A stretch of DNA of 64,000 bases from positions 62,001-126,000 of the forward strand of contig CAJNCI010000004.1 of NCBI GenBank assembly GCA_905221215.1, given 5' to 3'. How positions within the stretch are numbered: position 1 is the first letter of the stretch; every line of letters begins with the position of its first letter. Positions 9,358-19,350 of this stretch are shown piece after piece. A program made the position numbers and the translations under genes. The DNA is from a bacterium. GTDB lineage: Bacteria > Bacillota > Bacilli > Lactobacillales > Streptococcaceae. The notes below the pieces were generated by a model. It was not told where the DNA came from, searched no databases, and saw nothing but the letters and a program-made list of their open reading frames with translations.

Positions 9358-11046
9358 TTATCTCGTTTCAACTAAAATATGAGCTTGATCAATCAGTTGT
9401 CCATCAACAGTCAGATTCAGATAAAAATCCAAGGTCTTATCGACAGCAAAATACAGGGTTGGTATGGTCAGGTCTTTTTTGCTTTCCCCAGCTTGAAATT
9501 GAAGGAATTGAATCTCATCCTGATAGGCGACGCCATGAACACCTGTCCCCGGTTGAATCGAAATCTTAGCCTCCAAAGGAGTACTACTTTCGCTACGTTC
9601 AACCTTAAAATGAAGAGTCTCTCCCTTTGCCACAGCTAGACTTTTCTCTGAAAATGCCAGTCCCTGAACAACTTCTTTGTTTGCTAAGCTAGGAGTTTTA
9701 TAGAGGGAAATCTTGGTCAATACAGGCATAGATTGTGCCTCTGTAATCATCACGCGCACCTTTTTCGCCTCTACTAGCGAACCTCGCAAGAGGCGCTTAT
9801 GACCAACTGTGAATCCCGTTCCAAATTCCTGCCAGACGCCATCCACCTCTACTTGCACCTGAAAAGCAGCGATTCGTTGCCCCAGTTTCAAATCTTCTCT
9901 TAACTCAAGCACATCGAAAGTTTTAGGTACCCCTAAGTCGAGTTCTAACTGGATTGGCAAGTCTGCATCGCTTGCCCAAGAACTGGTCTCAAGGCCATCT
10001 GTCAGATGATGACAAGCAAAGTCTGCGGAAAAAGCTGGACCAGATACCTTGGCTCCCAGAGCCAAATCTTCTTTATAGAGCTCATTGCGATAGGTCGCAA
10101 ATTCATAAAGTCGTTCAATATCCTTTGCATCAAATAGCCCATCTTGATTCGGCGGAATATTGAGCAAGAGTGGAGTTCCCCGACCCACCGAGTGAAAGTA
10201 GATTTCGACCAACTCCTCAAGTGACTTAGGATCCTGATCTTCATGGTAAAACCAACCCGGCCGGATGGAAACATCTGCCTCACCGATTGAAAAAATCGTA
10301 CCTGAGGAATCTCCGTGCTGAAGATAATCCAACTCTGCTTCTGTTCCCAGTTTATCAGGATTCACCTTTTGCCATAGAGGATTACCTGCATACCCTCGTT
10401 CATTGCCAATCCAGCGAATGCTGGTGCCTTCTGTTGAAAAGATCAAGCAATCGCCCTGCAGGTCACGAATGGTTTCAAACCATTTTTCAAATTCATAATT
10501 GACCTTTTGAGCGCCCTCTCCTCTGGCACCATCCATCCAGACCTCAGCAAATTTCCCTGCATTGCCATAGGCAGGATTTGATAAAATCTCCTTCAGCTGA
10601 GCCAGATAATAGGCATTATAGTCAGCTTCTCGCTCCACATGATAGAGAGGACTGTGGGCATCCCAAGGCGATAGGTAGACCCCCATGTCCATATCAAACT
10701 CTGTGGCAGCTTGGGACACTTCAAGGAGCAAGTCCCCCTCTCCATTCTTCCAAGGACTGGCCTTGACCGAATAATCTGTGCAAGCCGTCGGATAAAGGAC
10801 AAAACCGTCATGGTGCTTGACCACCAAAATCAACTTTTTAAAGCCCGTTTCCTTGAGCACGCGAACCCACTCACGCGCATCTAACCTTGTCGGATTAAAG
10901 CGTTCAGGTTCCTCCTGACCTGTCCCCCATTCCTGGTCATAAAAGGTATTAGGCCCAAAATGGATAAAGGCTGCTAGTTCATCCTCTAAATAAGCTAGCT
11001 GGGCCTGACTAGGCAAGGGCCCATGCGGTTTTATTTCTCTTACCAT
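9358..11046 (-). CDS. GH29 alpha-L-fucosidase (cytoplasmic)
   Basis: This 562-residue protein hydrolyses alpha-linked fucose from glycans. The N-terminal (beta/alpha)8 region contains FIHFGPNTFYDQEWG, VVKHHDGFVLYPT and EVWMDGARGEG; the Asp of WMDG (residue 172) fits the GH29 nucleophile. A C-terminal carbohydrate-binding-like region (about residues 345-450) carries DLGVPKTFDVLELREDL. There is no signal peptide, so it should act on imported oligosaccharides. It starts one base after the stop of the upstream GH2 gene (11048), with AGGAAG as ribosome site, so the two are one operon. It resembles the GH29 enzyme I remember from pneumococcus. Confidence in family is high; linkage preference cannot be read. 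Confidence 0.92.
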   Translation of the reverse strand: MVREIKPHGPLPSQAQLAYLEDELAAFIHFGPNTFYDQEWGTGQEEPERFNPTRLDAREWVRVLKETGFKKLILVVKHHDGFVLYPTACTDYSVKASPWKNGEGDLLLEVSQAATEFDMDMGVYLSPWDAHSPLYHVEREADYNAYYLAQLKEILSNPAYGNAGKFAEVWMDGARGEGAQKVNYEFEKWFETIRDLQGDCLIFSTEGTSIRWIGNERGYAGNPLWQKVNPDKLGTEAELDYLQHGDSSGTIFSIGEADVSIRPGWFYHEDQDPKSLEELVEIYFHSVGRGTPLLLNIPPNQDGLFDAKDIERLYEFATYRNELYKEDLALGAKVSGPAFSADFACHHLTDGLETSSWASDADLPIQLELDLGVPKTFDVLELREDLKLGQRIAAFQVQVEVDGVWQEFGTGFTVGHKRLLRGSLVEAKKVRVMITEAQSMPVLTKISLYKTPSLANKEVVQGLAFSEKSLAVAKGETLHFKVERSESSTPLEAKISIQPGTGVHGVAYQDEIQFLQFQAGESKKDLTIPTLYFAVDKTLDFYLNLTVDGQLIDQAHILVETR

Positions 11047-11047
11047 A

Positions 11048-14000
11048 CTACTTCCTATCTACATTTTTCTTTACTTTTTTGGCATGCACTTGCAATTCTG
11101 TTAACACTATGGGACTGGTCAAGCCTTCAAATCGAAGACGAAGGGCGTAAGTCTCCACCTTATCAAATTCAAAACGAAGGTCTTTTTCCTTGTCACTTGA
11201 AACTTTTCGGATAGCTGATACAGGGCGCCAATTCTCCTCTTGTTTGAGCAGAGAATCCTTGTCCAAATGGTTAGGAGTCCGAGGCAAGGCAGGCTCATTC
11301 CCTACATAATAATCGATATAGGTCGGCTCCACCGCCACATAATCTTGATTTTCAACATAATACAAGGTCACATTATCCACAAATCGCGGTTTTAAAATCC
11401 CTGCATCTCCAAACAGAATACCCACGCTGGCTTGCTCTGACTTGGCAATCCAAGTATTGGCTGTCGATTTCTTCCTTGCAATGACCTTATCATTGAGGTA
11501 AGATACTGGATGATTAGGCTCTGAGTGAGAAGCAAAGACCAGAGGCAGGTTGGACCCTGTCCACTGATTGGAAATAACTTCCCCATCTACACTAGCATCT
11601 GTCACATGAATGGTGACTTTTGCTAGCAACTCACAGCCCGCTACCTGCCCTGTGATCACACATTCTCCTACCTGAGCATAGACTTGAGGATTGAGTTCAT
11701 CCCAAGTCACCTTGGCCGTATCTCGTCTGCCATCTGATAAGACTAGCTTGACTCGGTCTGGTAAGTGTGGAGCTTCCTTGACAAGCGTCCAAACCCTTTC
11801 AGGCTCAATAGCGTAAATCCCTTGAACACAAACCTGAGCCGAAGCCTTTAAATCCAAACCCTCTAGCTGGCCAGATACCGTAAATTCATGAAATTTTTCC
11901 AAATCTTCTTTAGGAATTTCCTCCCAGACAACCTTGACTCGTTTTGCACCGCCTGACTCATAGTCCACCAAGACCGAGGACGGAAACTGTGGATAAGTCC
12001 CCTTAGCTGTATACAAGCGAAGTGGTCGTACAGACACTGCCTGCCCTAATGAGGTATTTTCTGCGACCTGCAAGTGCATTTGATAGGTCTTCCCTTGATA
12101 AATGGCGCGGATAGCCAAATCACCTGCAGACAAGCAATGAAGCACCCCCTGCTTGATAATGGCATGAGCACTGCCACTCGTCTCCCAAATCACTTCACTA
12201 TTCCCCACCTTGTTCACAGGGTTATCCACAGTTTGTGGATAAAGTCCAATAGCTGGGGAATCTCCTTCTTGCAAACCTGCCCTCTTGTCCACTCGAATCT
12301 CAAACAAGCGCTTATTTTTCACTGGCTGGCAAGCCAAATCCTCTCCCACTAAGAGATCAAAACTTGCTGGCTCTAGCCCTCTAGCACTAGCCTTTACTCT
12401 TACTTGACCTGCCTGCTCCAAGCTCTGAACTAAAAGGACACCCCTGCCATGAAAGGCTTTCCGCTTAAACCGACCATTTTTCTGAACCTGGTAACGTTCA
12501 CGGCTGGCCTGTCTGCCATTATCCACACCCACAATGCGAGCAGGGCCCTCAATTTTAAAATGAATCTGATTGGAGGCAGTCGGCACCCAATTTCCATCCT
12601 TGTCCAATACATCAAAATAGAGATAGAGGAGGTCTTGTCCATCTGGCTCCAGTTGTATTTTCTCGGCATGTAGCCCGATTTGGGCTGGCTTACCTGCAGT
12701 CACCACCCTATCTTCTGCCACAATCTGACCTTGGCGGTCATAGGCTACAGCAGACAATTCTCCTGGTTTATAAGGCAAACGCCATTCGAGATAGAGTTGG
12801 TCAGAACTTGCTCCCTCTTGGTATTTTCTACCGTCGGAAGTCCATTTTCCCTGAAAAGTCTTTCTGCCTTGGGATTTTCCATTGAGAAATAACTCTACAG
12901 AACCAGCATTTGAATACACTCGAACAGGGATATCCCTATACTTATCCACAACTTGTTGATAACTCTGGTGGATTTCCCAATTCCAATGGGGCAGGATATG
13001 AACCATAGGCTTTTGATCACCATTCAACCACTGACTTTGATAGAGATAATAATCATTTTTAGGAATCCCTGCCGTGTCCACAATCCCAAAATAGGAACTC
13101 TTGACAGGCGTGTCATTTTGATTGTGCCAAGGAGTCGGCTCACCGATATAGTCCACTCCTGTCCAGATAAACTGACCTGCATAGTCTAGCCGATTTCTAT
13201 CTGCTATCCAAGCAGCCGTCGCCGTCTTCCCCCAAGGAACCCGATCATTGCCATAGTCTGACTGTTCAAAATTCCGCACGCGAAGATTATTCCCAACCCA
13301 TTCCTTATCTGGGCGAAAATAGCTGTCACGCGTCCGTGTAGCCGATGAGGTTTCAGACCCATAAAGTCGCCACTTGGGATGTCTTTTGCGAATCGCGTCA
13401 ATATTATCTTCCGAGTAATTCAAGCCCACCACATCCAGCAAATCAGCAATCTTTTCATGACCTCCAGAACCATCTCCAAAGCGGAATTGATCCATTCCCA
13501 TGGTCACAAAACGGCTATCATCAACCTCCTTGACCTTTCCTAGCAAGCGTTTGATCGTCTTCAATGAATGAGCATCGCCATTTGCTTCGCTGACTTCATT
13601 TCCCAAGGACCACATAAAAATCGCTGGATTGTTCTTGCCACGCTGGACCATGGTTCTCAAATCGTAATCTGACCAGAAATCGCCTGCTTTCGCTTCTGGA
13701 TGAGTCGCTTCTTCCTCAAAAAAGCGACCATAGTCATATTCTTTCTTGCCTCCATACCAGGTATCAAAGGCTTCTTCTTGGATGAGTAGGCCCATTTTGG
13801 CAGCCAGATCCAGCAAAATGCTACTGGCTGGATTATGGGTGATTCGAATAGCATTGACCCCCATTTCCTTCATCTGGCGCAAGCGTCTCTCAGCAGCTGA
13901 CCTGTTTTCCACAGCTCCCAGAGCTCCGTAGTCATGATGGAGACAAACCCCATGAATCTTCAACCAGCGACTATTTAGAAAGAAGCCCTTATCCGCTTGC

Positions 14001-14836
14001 CAATCCATATGGCGGTAACCAAAGCTCTCCTCTTCTTCATCAACCAAAATGCCATTTTTATAAAGACGAGTCTTCAATTGGTAAAGGTGAGGATGGTCAA
14101 TATCCCAAAGCAAGGGTTGAAAAATTGATATTGCTTGTTGGAAAGAATATTTGTCTCCAGCTTCAATCACTACAGAGTCTGTCGCCTGCCAGTCTGACAG
14201 TTGCTGCCCATCATACCAGATACTCTGTTCTAAATATACCGAAACGGACTGAGGTCCGTCATTTGAAACCTTGCTTTCAAGCTGGGTATCCACCCAAGAT
14301 TGCCTTTGTTCTTTAAGCTTGGGACTTGCTATCTTAATCCCATACAAATCTAGATGAACTGCATCTGTAATCAACAATTTTACTTCTCGGTAAATACCGC
14401 TACCCGAGTACCAACGACTGCTAGGTTGCTGATTTTCCACAAAAACCGCAAGCTGGTTGGCCGTCCTATCGTTTCTTAGATAAGGCGTGATGTCATAAGA
14501 AAAAGGTGTATAGCCATTGGGATAATAGCCCAGCACTTGCCCGTTGATATAGACTTGGGCATTCATGTAAACCCCATCAAAGAGCAAACGCACCGAAACA
14601 AGACTAGCATCTTCTTCTAAGTAGAACTGCGTCCGATACCAAGCCTGACCCCCATTTAGCTGGCCACCCTCATTTTGCGCTGGCGAGTAATGGTCAAAAT
14701 CATTGTAAATACTCCAGTCATGTGGCACTTGAATCGCCTGCCAATTTTCCCTCTGAAAATCCGATGCCAAGGCCTCTTCTTTCCCCACCTCCTGGCTAAA
14801 AAACCAGTGATTTCGTAAGACTTCTTCTCTTCTCAT
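11048..14836 (-). CDS. GH2 beta-galactosidase-like glycosidase with C-terminal Ig-like domains
   Basis: A 1,262-residue GH2 enzyme. The sugar-binding domain (about 1-180) has VPHDWSIYNDF and YRTQFYLEE; the catalytic barrel follows with HGVCLHHDYGALG and RITHNPAS. SLGNEVSEANG gives the acid/base Glu414 and LYGSETSSATR the probable nucleophile Glu495; their 81-residue spacing matches what I recall for pneumococcal BgaA. Past about residue 620 are DUF4982-like and bacterial Ig-like domains (LVDYESGGAKRVKVVWEEIP and a second similar unit), and a C-terminal module. No signal peptide or LPXTG is present, so unlike BgaA it should be cytoplasmic. It leads the GH2-GH29 operon behind a promoter with a cre site. 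Exact substrate is unknown; beta-galactosides in fucosylated glycans fit the partner gene. Confidence 0.88.
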   Translation of the reverse strand: MRREEVLRNHWFFSQEVGKEEALASDFQRENWQAIQVPHDWSIYNDFDHYSPAQNEGGQLNGGQAWYRTQFYLEEDASLVSVRLLFDGVYMNAQVYINGQVLGYYPNGYTPFSYDITPYLRNDRTANQLAVFVENQQPSSRWYSGSGIYREVKLLITDAVHLDLYGIKIASPKLKEQRQSWVDTQLESKVSNDGPQSVSVYLEQSIWYDGQQLSDWQATDSVVIEAGDKYSFQQAISIFQPLLWDIDHPHLYQLKTRLYKNGILVDEEEESFGYRHMDWQADKGFFLNSRWLKIHGVCLHHDYGALGAVENRSAAERRLRQMKEMGVNAIRITHNPASSILLDLAAKMGLLIQEEAFDTWYGGKKEYDYGRFFEEEATHPEAKAGDFWSDYDLRTMVQRGKNNPAIFMWSLGNEVSEANGDAHSLKTIKRLLGKVKEVDDSRFVTMGMDQFRFGDGSGGHEKIADLLDVVGLNYSEDNIDAIRKRHPKWRLYGSETSSATRTRDSYFRPDKEWVGNNLRVRNFEQSDYGNDRVPWGKTATAAWIADRNRLDYAGQFIWTGVDYIGEPTPWHNQNDTPVKSSYFGIVDTAGIPKNDYYLYQSQWLNGDQKPMVHILPHWNWEIHQSYQQVVDKYRDIPVRVYSNAGSVELFLNGKSQGRKTFQGKWTSDGRKYQEGASSDQLYLEWRLPYKPGELSAVAYDRQGQIVAEDRVVTAGKPAQIGLHAEKIQLEPDGQDLLYLYFDVLDKDGNWVPTASNQIHFKIEGPARIVGVDNGRQASRERYQVQKNGRFKRKAFHGRGVLLVQSLEQAGQVRVKASARGLEPASFDLLVGEDLACQPVKNKRLFEIRVDKRAGLQEGDSPAIGLYPQTVDNPVNKVGNSEVIWETSGSAHAIIKQGVLHCLSAGDLAIRAIYQGKTYQMHLQVAENTSLGQAVSVRPLRLYTAKGTYPQFPSSVLVDYESGGAKRVKVVWEEIPKEDLEKFHEFTVSGQLEGLDLKASAQVCVQGIYAIEPERVWTLVKEAPHLPDRVKLVLSDGRRDTAKVTWDELNPQVYAQVGECVITGQVAGCELLAKVTIHVTDASVDGEVISNQWTGSNLPLVFASHSEPNHPVSYLNDKVIARKKSTANTWIAKSEQASVGILFGDAGILKPRFVDNVTLYYVENQDYVAVEPTYIDYYVGNEPALPRTPNHLDKDSLLKQEENWRPVSAIRKVSSDKEKDLRFEFDKVETYALRLRFEGLTSPIVLTELQVHAKKVKKNVDRK

Positions 14837-14871
14837 ACAATCATTCCTCTTTAAACGAATCGATTTACTTG

Positions 14872-14900
14872 ACTATAGCACAAAACAAAAGCGCTTTCAA
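14872..14900 (-). promoter_or_regulatory. Promoter with overlapping cre site for the GH2-GH29 operon
   Basis: TTGAAA (14895-14900) and TATAGT (14872-14877) are 17 bp apart on the minus strand. TGAAAGCGCTTTTG (14886-14899) matches the cre consensus TGWAANCGNTNWCA at 12 of 14 positions and overlaps the -35, so CcpA would block transcription when preferred sugars are present. Confidence 0.75.
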
Positions 14901-15014
14901 GATTTCCTCCATCACTCCCTAAATACTCAGAAAAGATTCTATAATTTGTGGAGGAAGATTCAGTCCCCAAACCTACAAAAGCAATGCAAAAAGAGCCTGT
15001 TGCCAAGCTCTTTG

Positions 15015-15167
15015 TACTCAATGAAAATCAAAGAGCAAACTAGGAAACTAGCCGCAGGTTGCTCAAAACACCGTTTTGAGGTAGTAGATAAGACTGACGA
15101 AGTCAGTTACATATATCTACGGCAAGGCGACGCTGACGTGGTTTGAATTTGATTTTCGAAGAGTATT
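15015..15167 (-). repeat. BOX element (A-B-C)
   Basis: A full pneumococcal-type BOX: the right end reads CGAAGAGTATT (boxA side), the middle ACTGACGAAGTCAGT (boxB), and the left end TACTCAATGAAAATCAAAG (boxC). It lies six bases downstream of the SPFH gene stop and could influence that mRNA's 3' end. BOX elements are short non-autonomous repeats of S. pneumoniae and close relatives. Confidence 0.93.
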
Positions 15168-15173
15168 AGTCTA

Positions 15174-16073
15174 TTATTTCTTCTCAGCACGGAGAGCTGA
15201 CAAGATTTGTGTACGGATATCATCCACACCATTTGGAGTATTTGGTAAAAAGATAGTTTGATTTCCTTTAGAGGCAAAGGTATTCAAAGTATCCAAATAC
15301 TGGTTGGTCAAGAGGATGGACATGATTTGTTCTTCTGTCATGCCAACATTGGCTTCCTTGAGTTCGGTGATAGACTCTGCCAATCCATCCACAATCGCCT
15401 TACGTTGTTGGGCAATCCCCACACCATGGAGGCGGTCTTTTTCTGCTTCGGCTTCAGCTGCAGTGACGATTTTAATCTTGTCAGCTTCCGCCAATTCTTG
15501 CGCTGCGACCCGCTTACGTTGCGCCGCATTGATTTCATTCATGGATTGCTTAACTTCTGCATCAGGTTCGACCTTGGTAATCAAGGTTTTCACAATAATG
15601 TAGCCGTAAGTTGTCATTTCTTCCGCAACTTGGTGCTGAACCTCAAGGGCAATCTCGTCTTTTTTCTCAAACAATTCATCCAAGGTTAATTTTGGAACAG
15701 AAGAACGAAGGGCGTCTTCGATATAAGATTTAATCTGAGATTCTGGACGCATAAGTTTATAGTAGGCATCTGTCACGCTCTGCTCATTGACACGGTACTG
15801 AGTCGCCACATTCATCATAACGAACACATTATCCTTGGTCTTAGTCTCAACCACAATATCGCTTTGTAGCAAACGCAACTGAATTCGCGCTGCAATCGAG
15901 TCAATCCCAAAAGGCAAGCGAATATGAATACCGCTATTGGCAACCTTTTGGTATTTCCCAAAGCGTTCAATAATCGCCACCGACTGCTGACGAACCACAT
16001 AAACTGTACTCAGTGTGACTATCACCAATAGGAGCACACAAACCACTACAAAAATCATCAAAAATGTTGCCAT
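15174..16073 (-). CDS. SPFH/band 7 (stomatin-like) membrane protein
   Basis: A 299-residue SPFH-domain protein: one N-terminal membrane helix (ATFLMIFVVVCVLLLVIV), then the band 7 domain (VRQQSVAIIERFGKY ... ESQIKSYIEDALRSSVPKLTLDELFEKKDEI) and an Ala/Glu-rich coiled coil. Such proteins scaffold membrane microdomains and membrane proteases. I chose ATG 16073 because GGAGGT lies seven bases upstream; a longer frame from 16115 has no such site. It lies between the glycosidase pair and fucO, matching its place next to the fucose operon in pneumococcus as I recall it, but nothing ties it functionally to fucose. Confidence 0.9.
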   Translation of the reverse strand: MATFLMIFVVVCVLLLVIVTLSTVYVVRQQSVAIIERFGKYQKVANSGIHIRLPFGIDSIAARIQLRLLQSDIVVETKTKDNVFVMMNVATQYRVNEQSVTDAYYKLMRPESQIKSYIEDALRSSVPKLTLDELFEKKDEIALEVQHQVAEEMTTYGYIIVKTLITKVEPDAEVKQSMNEINAAQRKRVAAQELAEADKIKIVTAAEAEAEKDRLHGVGIAQQRKAIVDGLAESITELKEANVGMTEEQIMSILLTNQYLDTLNTFASKGNQTIFLPNTPNGVDDIRTQILSALRAEKK

Positions 16074-16203
16074 TATTGCGACCTCCATCATTATTTTTCC
16101 TGTATTATAGCACATTTAAAGAAGGCTGTGCAGTTTTTACTGCGATTTTTCCTGAAATGTCAATAATTAGAGGTGAATTGTCACATTGTCGTCTAATACC
16201 TAA

Positions 16204-17355
16204 CTAAAACAACTCTTTATAAAATGCAATCGTTTCTTCTAAAGTTGGCATAAATGGATTTCCTGGTGCGCAGGCATCTATCAAGGCATTCTTAGAAAGG
16301 TATTCAAAGTCAAAGTCTTTTTCTTCAATACCAAGCTCAGTCAGTTTCTTAGGAATACCTACTGTTTCAGACAGTTTCTCAATTTCAGCAATTGCATAAT
16401 CAGCACACTCTTCATCTGATTTACCTTCCACATGAAGTCCCAAGGCCTTGGCAACATTGCGGAAAGCTTTCGGAACACGTTTAGCATTTTCACGTTCGAT
16501 AACTGGTAGCAACATGGCGCAGCAAACACCGTGTGGCAAATTATATACTGCGCCAAGTTGGTGAGCCATTGAGTGAACATAACCAAGACCTGCATTATTA
16601 AAGCTCATACCACCAAGGAAGATGGCATTGACCATGCCTTCACGCGCTTCAATGTCATGTCCGTTTGCCACTGCACGAGGAAGGTATTCCTTGATAAGCT
16701 CAATTGCTCCAATAGATAGCTTCTTGGTCACATCATAAGCACCAGGTGTCACCAAAGCTTCAACTGCGTGAGTCAGAGCATCCATACCTGTCGCTGCAGT
16801 CAATCCTTTAGGCTTAGAGAGCATCAATTCAGGGTCATTGACAGAAATCAAGGCAAGGCTATTCTTATCAACCATTACCATCTTGACCTTGCGTTCTTCG
16901 TCCGTAATCACATAGTTAATAGTGATTTCTGCAGAAGTTCCTGCTGTTGTATTGATAGCCACAACTGGCAAGCCTTTTTTAGCAGACTTATGAAGCCCCT
17001 CATAATCCTGTGGTTTGCCACCATTTGTAGCTATGATAGAGATACAACTAGCTGCATCCTGTGGAGAGCCCCCACCAAGACTGATGATAAAATCACATCC
17101 ATGCTCTTCCAAAGCAGCAACCCCATCTATGACATTCTTACAAGTAGGGTTTGGCTCTACATCGCTAAAGATGACATATTCGATTCCTTCTGTATCTAGC
17201 GGTTTTAAAACCTTAGGCAAAATGTCACTGCCTTCGATGTACTTATCTGTCACCAAAAGTGCCTTTTTATAGCCAAGTTCCTTGATATAAGGACCTACTT
17301 CATTTACAACACCTTTACCAATAAGGTTGACTGCCGGAACGTAAAATGTCGCCAT
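16204..17355 (-). CDS. fucO: Iron-dependent alcohol dehydrogenase, probable lactaldehyde reductase
   Basis: A 383-residue group III alcohol dehydrogenase. It has the NAD-binding ISLGGGSPQDAASCISI region and the iron-binding segment with THAVEAL and GLGYVHSMAHQLGAVYNLPHGVCCA. In fucose breakdown FucO reduces L-lactaldehyde to 1,2-propanediol, regenerating NAD+. It is the last gene of the fuc cluster, following fucI, with AGGAGG upstream. A 28-nt hairpin (17463-17490) separates it from fucI. A broader alcohol dehydrogenase role is possible, but position supports FucO. Confidence 0.88.
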   Translation of the reverse strand: MATFYVPAVNLIGKGVVNEVGPYIKELGYKKALLVTDKYIEGSDILPKVLKPLDTEGIEYVIFSDVEPNPTCKNVIDGVAALEEHGCDFIISLGGGSPQDAASCISIIATNGGKPQDYEGLHKSAKKGLPVVAINTTAGTSAEITINYVITDEERKVKMVMVDKNSLALISVNDPELMLSKPKGLTAATGMDALTHAVEALVTPGAYDVTKKLSIGAIELIKEYLPRAVANGHDIEAREGMVNAIFLGGMSFNNAGLGYVHSMAHQLGAVYNLPHGVCCAMLLPVIERENAKRVPKAFRNVAKALGLHVEGKSDEECADYAIAEIEKLSETVGIPKKLTELGIEEKDFDFEYLSKNALIDACAPGNPFMPTLEETIAFYKELF

Positions 17356-17462
17356 ATAATTTTCCTCCTGCGCCTCCGCGCTATTTACTTAACATCATTA
17401 TATTACTTTTTGTATTCGTTTTCAATTATTTGTGAAATGTTTAACAAATATTTTTTTAAAGG

Positions 17463-17490
17463 ATAGGAGGGACGTAAGTTCACCTCCTAT
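17463..17490. other. Intercistronic hairpin between fucI and fucO
   Basis: ATAGGAGG (17463-17470) and CCTCCTAT (17483-17490) form a perfect 8-bp stem with a 12-nt loop. No T-run follows on the minus strand, so it is more likely a processing or stability element than a terminator. The arm carries a ribosome-site-like GGAGG paired to CCTCC. Confidence 0.6.
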
Positions 17491-17501
17491 ATACACAATT
17501 T

Positions 17502-19268
17502 TTATTTATGTAGCGGTCCCAACAACTGACATGCACGATAGTCTGCTGACTCTAAATCTTCTGTCCCGAATAGAGACCAATTTTTAGGTCTAAAGATATC
17601 TTCCTCAGGTACATTATGCATATTGACAGGAATTCTCAACATAGAAGCCAAGGTAATCAGGTCTGCTCCAATGTGTCCATAGGTTATCGCTCCATGATTG
17701 GCTCCCCAATTATTCATGACGTCATAGACAGACTTGAAAGCACCTTTTCCGGTCAAACGTGGAGCAAACCAAGTAGTTGGCCATCCTGGATCTGTACGAT
17801 TATCTAAAGTATGGTGAACATCTTCAGGAAGTTCAAGTGTATAACCTTCTGCAATTTGTAGCACTGGACCAACACCTTTTAGAAGATTGAGACGTACCAT
17901 TGTTACTGGCATATCACCCTTCGTCAAGAAACGAGTTGAGAATCCTCCTCCACGGAAGTATTCGCGGTTTGCTGGTGGAAAGTCTGTGTTTTCAAGCATA
18001 GCCTGTACTTCACTTTCATCCAACTCCCAGAATGGTTTAATAACAGGTTTGCCATCTCGAGTAGCTTGACCTGTACCATCCAATGTACAAGAGCCAGAGT
18101 TGATTAGATGTAAGAATCCATCTGCAGCACGCCCCTCTAAAGTATGTCCTGTTACACGTTTAACAGCCTCGGGACTCCAATAAGTACGCACATCAGCAAA
18201 GATTTGTGGAGTATTTGTTAATAGATAATTAAAGAGCATAGACACACCATTTAGTGAATCATTCTCTGTCGCAAATACGAATGGTTTTCGAATACCATTC
18301 CAGTCAAACTGAGTATTGAGGAAAGTTTCCATAAAGTCCCCATTTGGGAAATGGTCTGTCCACTGGCGTTGGCCTTGGAATCCAGCTACTAAAGCATGGT
18401 GACCAACTGCTTCTTCCTCAAAACCAAGCTCTGCTAAACGAGGATTCCCCTGCATAAGATCTCGACCAATCATGAACATTTTTACCACAAATTCCCATTG
18501 TTTTTCTTTCTCTTCTTTAGAAAGAATCAAATCTTCACGATTTCGGTCAACGCCTTCTTTGATATGTTCTTTTACCCAAACCATAGCACGTTCGAACTCT
18601 TCTGGGTCATAAATACCACGGTCAATACGGCGCGTGAACTCCGTCATATCTACCGATTCATTTCTCATTCCTAGGTATTCTTGGAAGAAATCTGGATTTA
18701 CAATAGAACCACCAATTCCCATTGAAACACTACCCATTGATAGGTAAGCTGTGTCTCTCATCAAGCCAGTTGCAAGAACTGCGCGCGCATAACGTAAAAG
18801 TTTTTCTCTGACATCTTCTGGAATATCTGTATCATTAGCTTCCTGAACATCTCTACCATAAATACCAAACGCTGGAATCCCTTTTTGAGCATGGGACGCT
18901 AGTACAGCTGCAAGATAGACAGCTCCTGGACGTTCTGTTCCATTAAATCCCCAAATAGCATGAGGAATATCTGGAGACATATCCATAGTTTCACTACCAT
19001 AACACCAGCATGGTGTAACTGTAATTGTTGCGCAAACATTTGACTTTTTAAACAACTCATGTGAAGCTGCAGCCTCTGGTACACGGCCAATAGTAGATGG
19101 AGAAATCACGCATTCCACAGGTTCTCCATCTGGATATTTCAATGTGCTTGAAATAAGATCTGCCACACTTTTAGCCATGTTCATTGTTTGCACTTCAAGT
19201 GATTCGCGTACACCTTGACGACGACCATCAATAGTCGGACGAATACCAATACGTGGATGTTGGATCAT
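17502..19268 (-). CDS. fucI: L-fucose isomerase
   Basis: A 588-residue L-fucose isomerase converting L-fucose to L-fuculose, using Mn2+. The sequence begins [28 protein letters not shown], as in the family, and length fits (about 590). [20 protein letters not shown] and [11 protein letters not shown] regions are typical; metal ligands should include the Glu in [10 protein letters not shown] and Asp in AADGFLHL. The start has AGAGGAAA upstream. It lies between the GH98 gene and fucO on the minus strand, in the cre-controlled fuc operon. Confidence 0.95.
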   Translation of the reverse strand: MIQHPRIGIRPTIDGRRQGVRESLEVQTMNMAKSVADLISSTLKYPDGEPVECVISPSTIGRVPEAAASHELFKKSNVCATITVTPCWCYGSETMDMSPDIPHAIWGFNGTERPGAVYLAAVLASHAQKGIPAFGIYGRDVQEANDTDIPEDVREKLLRYARAVLATGLMRDTAYLSMGSVSMGIGGSIVNPDFFQEYLGMRNESVDMTEFTRRIDRGIYDPEEFERAMVWVKEHIKEGVDRNREDLILSKEEKEKQWEFVVKMFMIGRDLMQGNPRLAELGFEEEAVGHHALVAGFQGQRQWTDHFPNGDFMETFLNTQFDWNGIRKPFVFATENDSLNGVSMLFNYLLTNTPQIFADVRTYWSPEAVKRVTGHTLEGRAADGFLHLINSGSCTLDGTGQATRDGKPVIKPFWELDESEVQAMLENTDFPPANREYFRGGGFSTRFLTKGDMPVTMVRLNLLKGVGPVLQIAEGYTLELPEDVHHTLDNRTDPGWPTTWFAPRLTGKGAFKSVYDVMNNWGANHGAITYGHIGADLITLASMLRIPVNMHNVPEEDIFRPKNWSLFGTEDLESADYRACQLLGPLHK

Positions 19269-19350
19269 AATATTTTCCTCTTATTTTTCTGTTTCTTTTA
19301 TACTACCATCGCCATTATATTTACGGTAGCCTGGATAATAATTTTTAAAA

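Noticed and set aside
15258-15689. Plus-strand 143-residue frame
   Set aside because: Antisense to the SPFH gene; no independent support.
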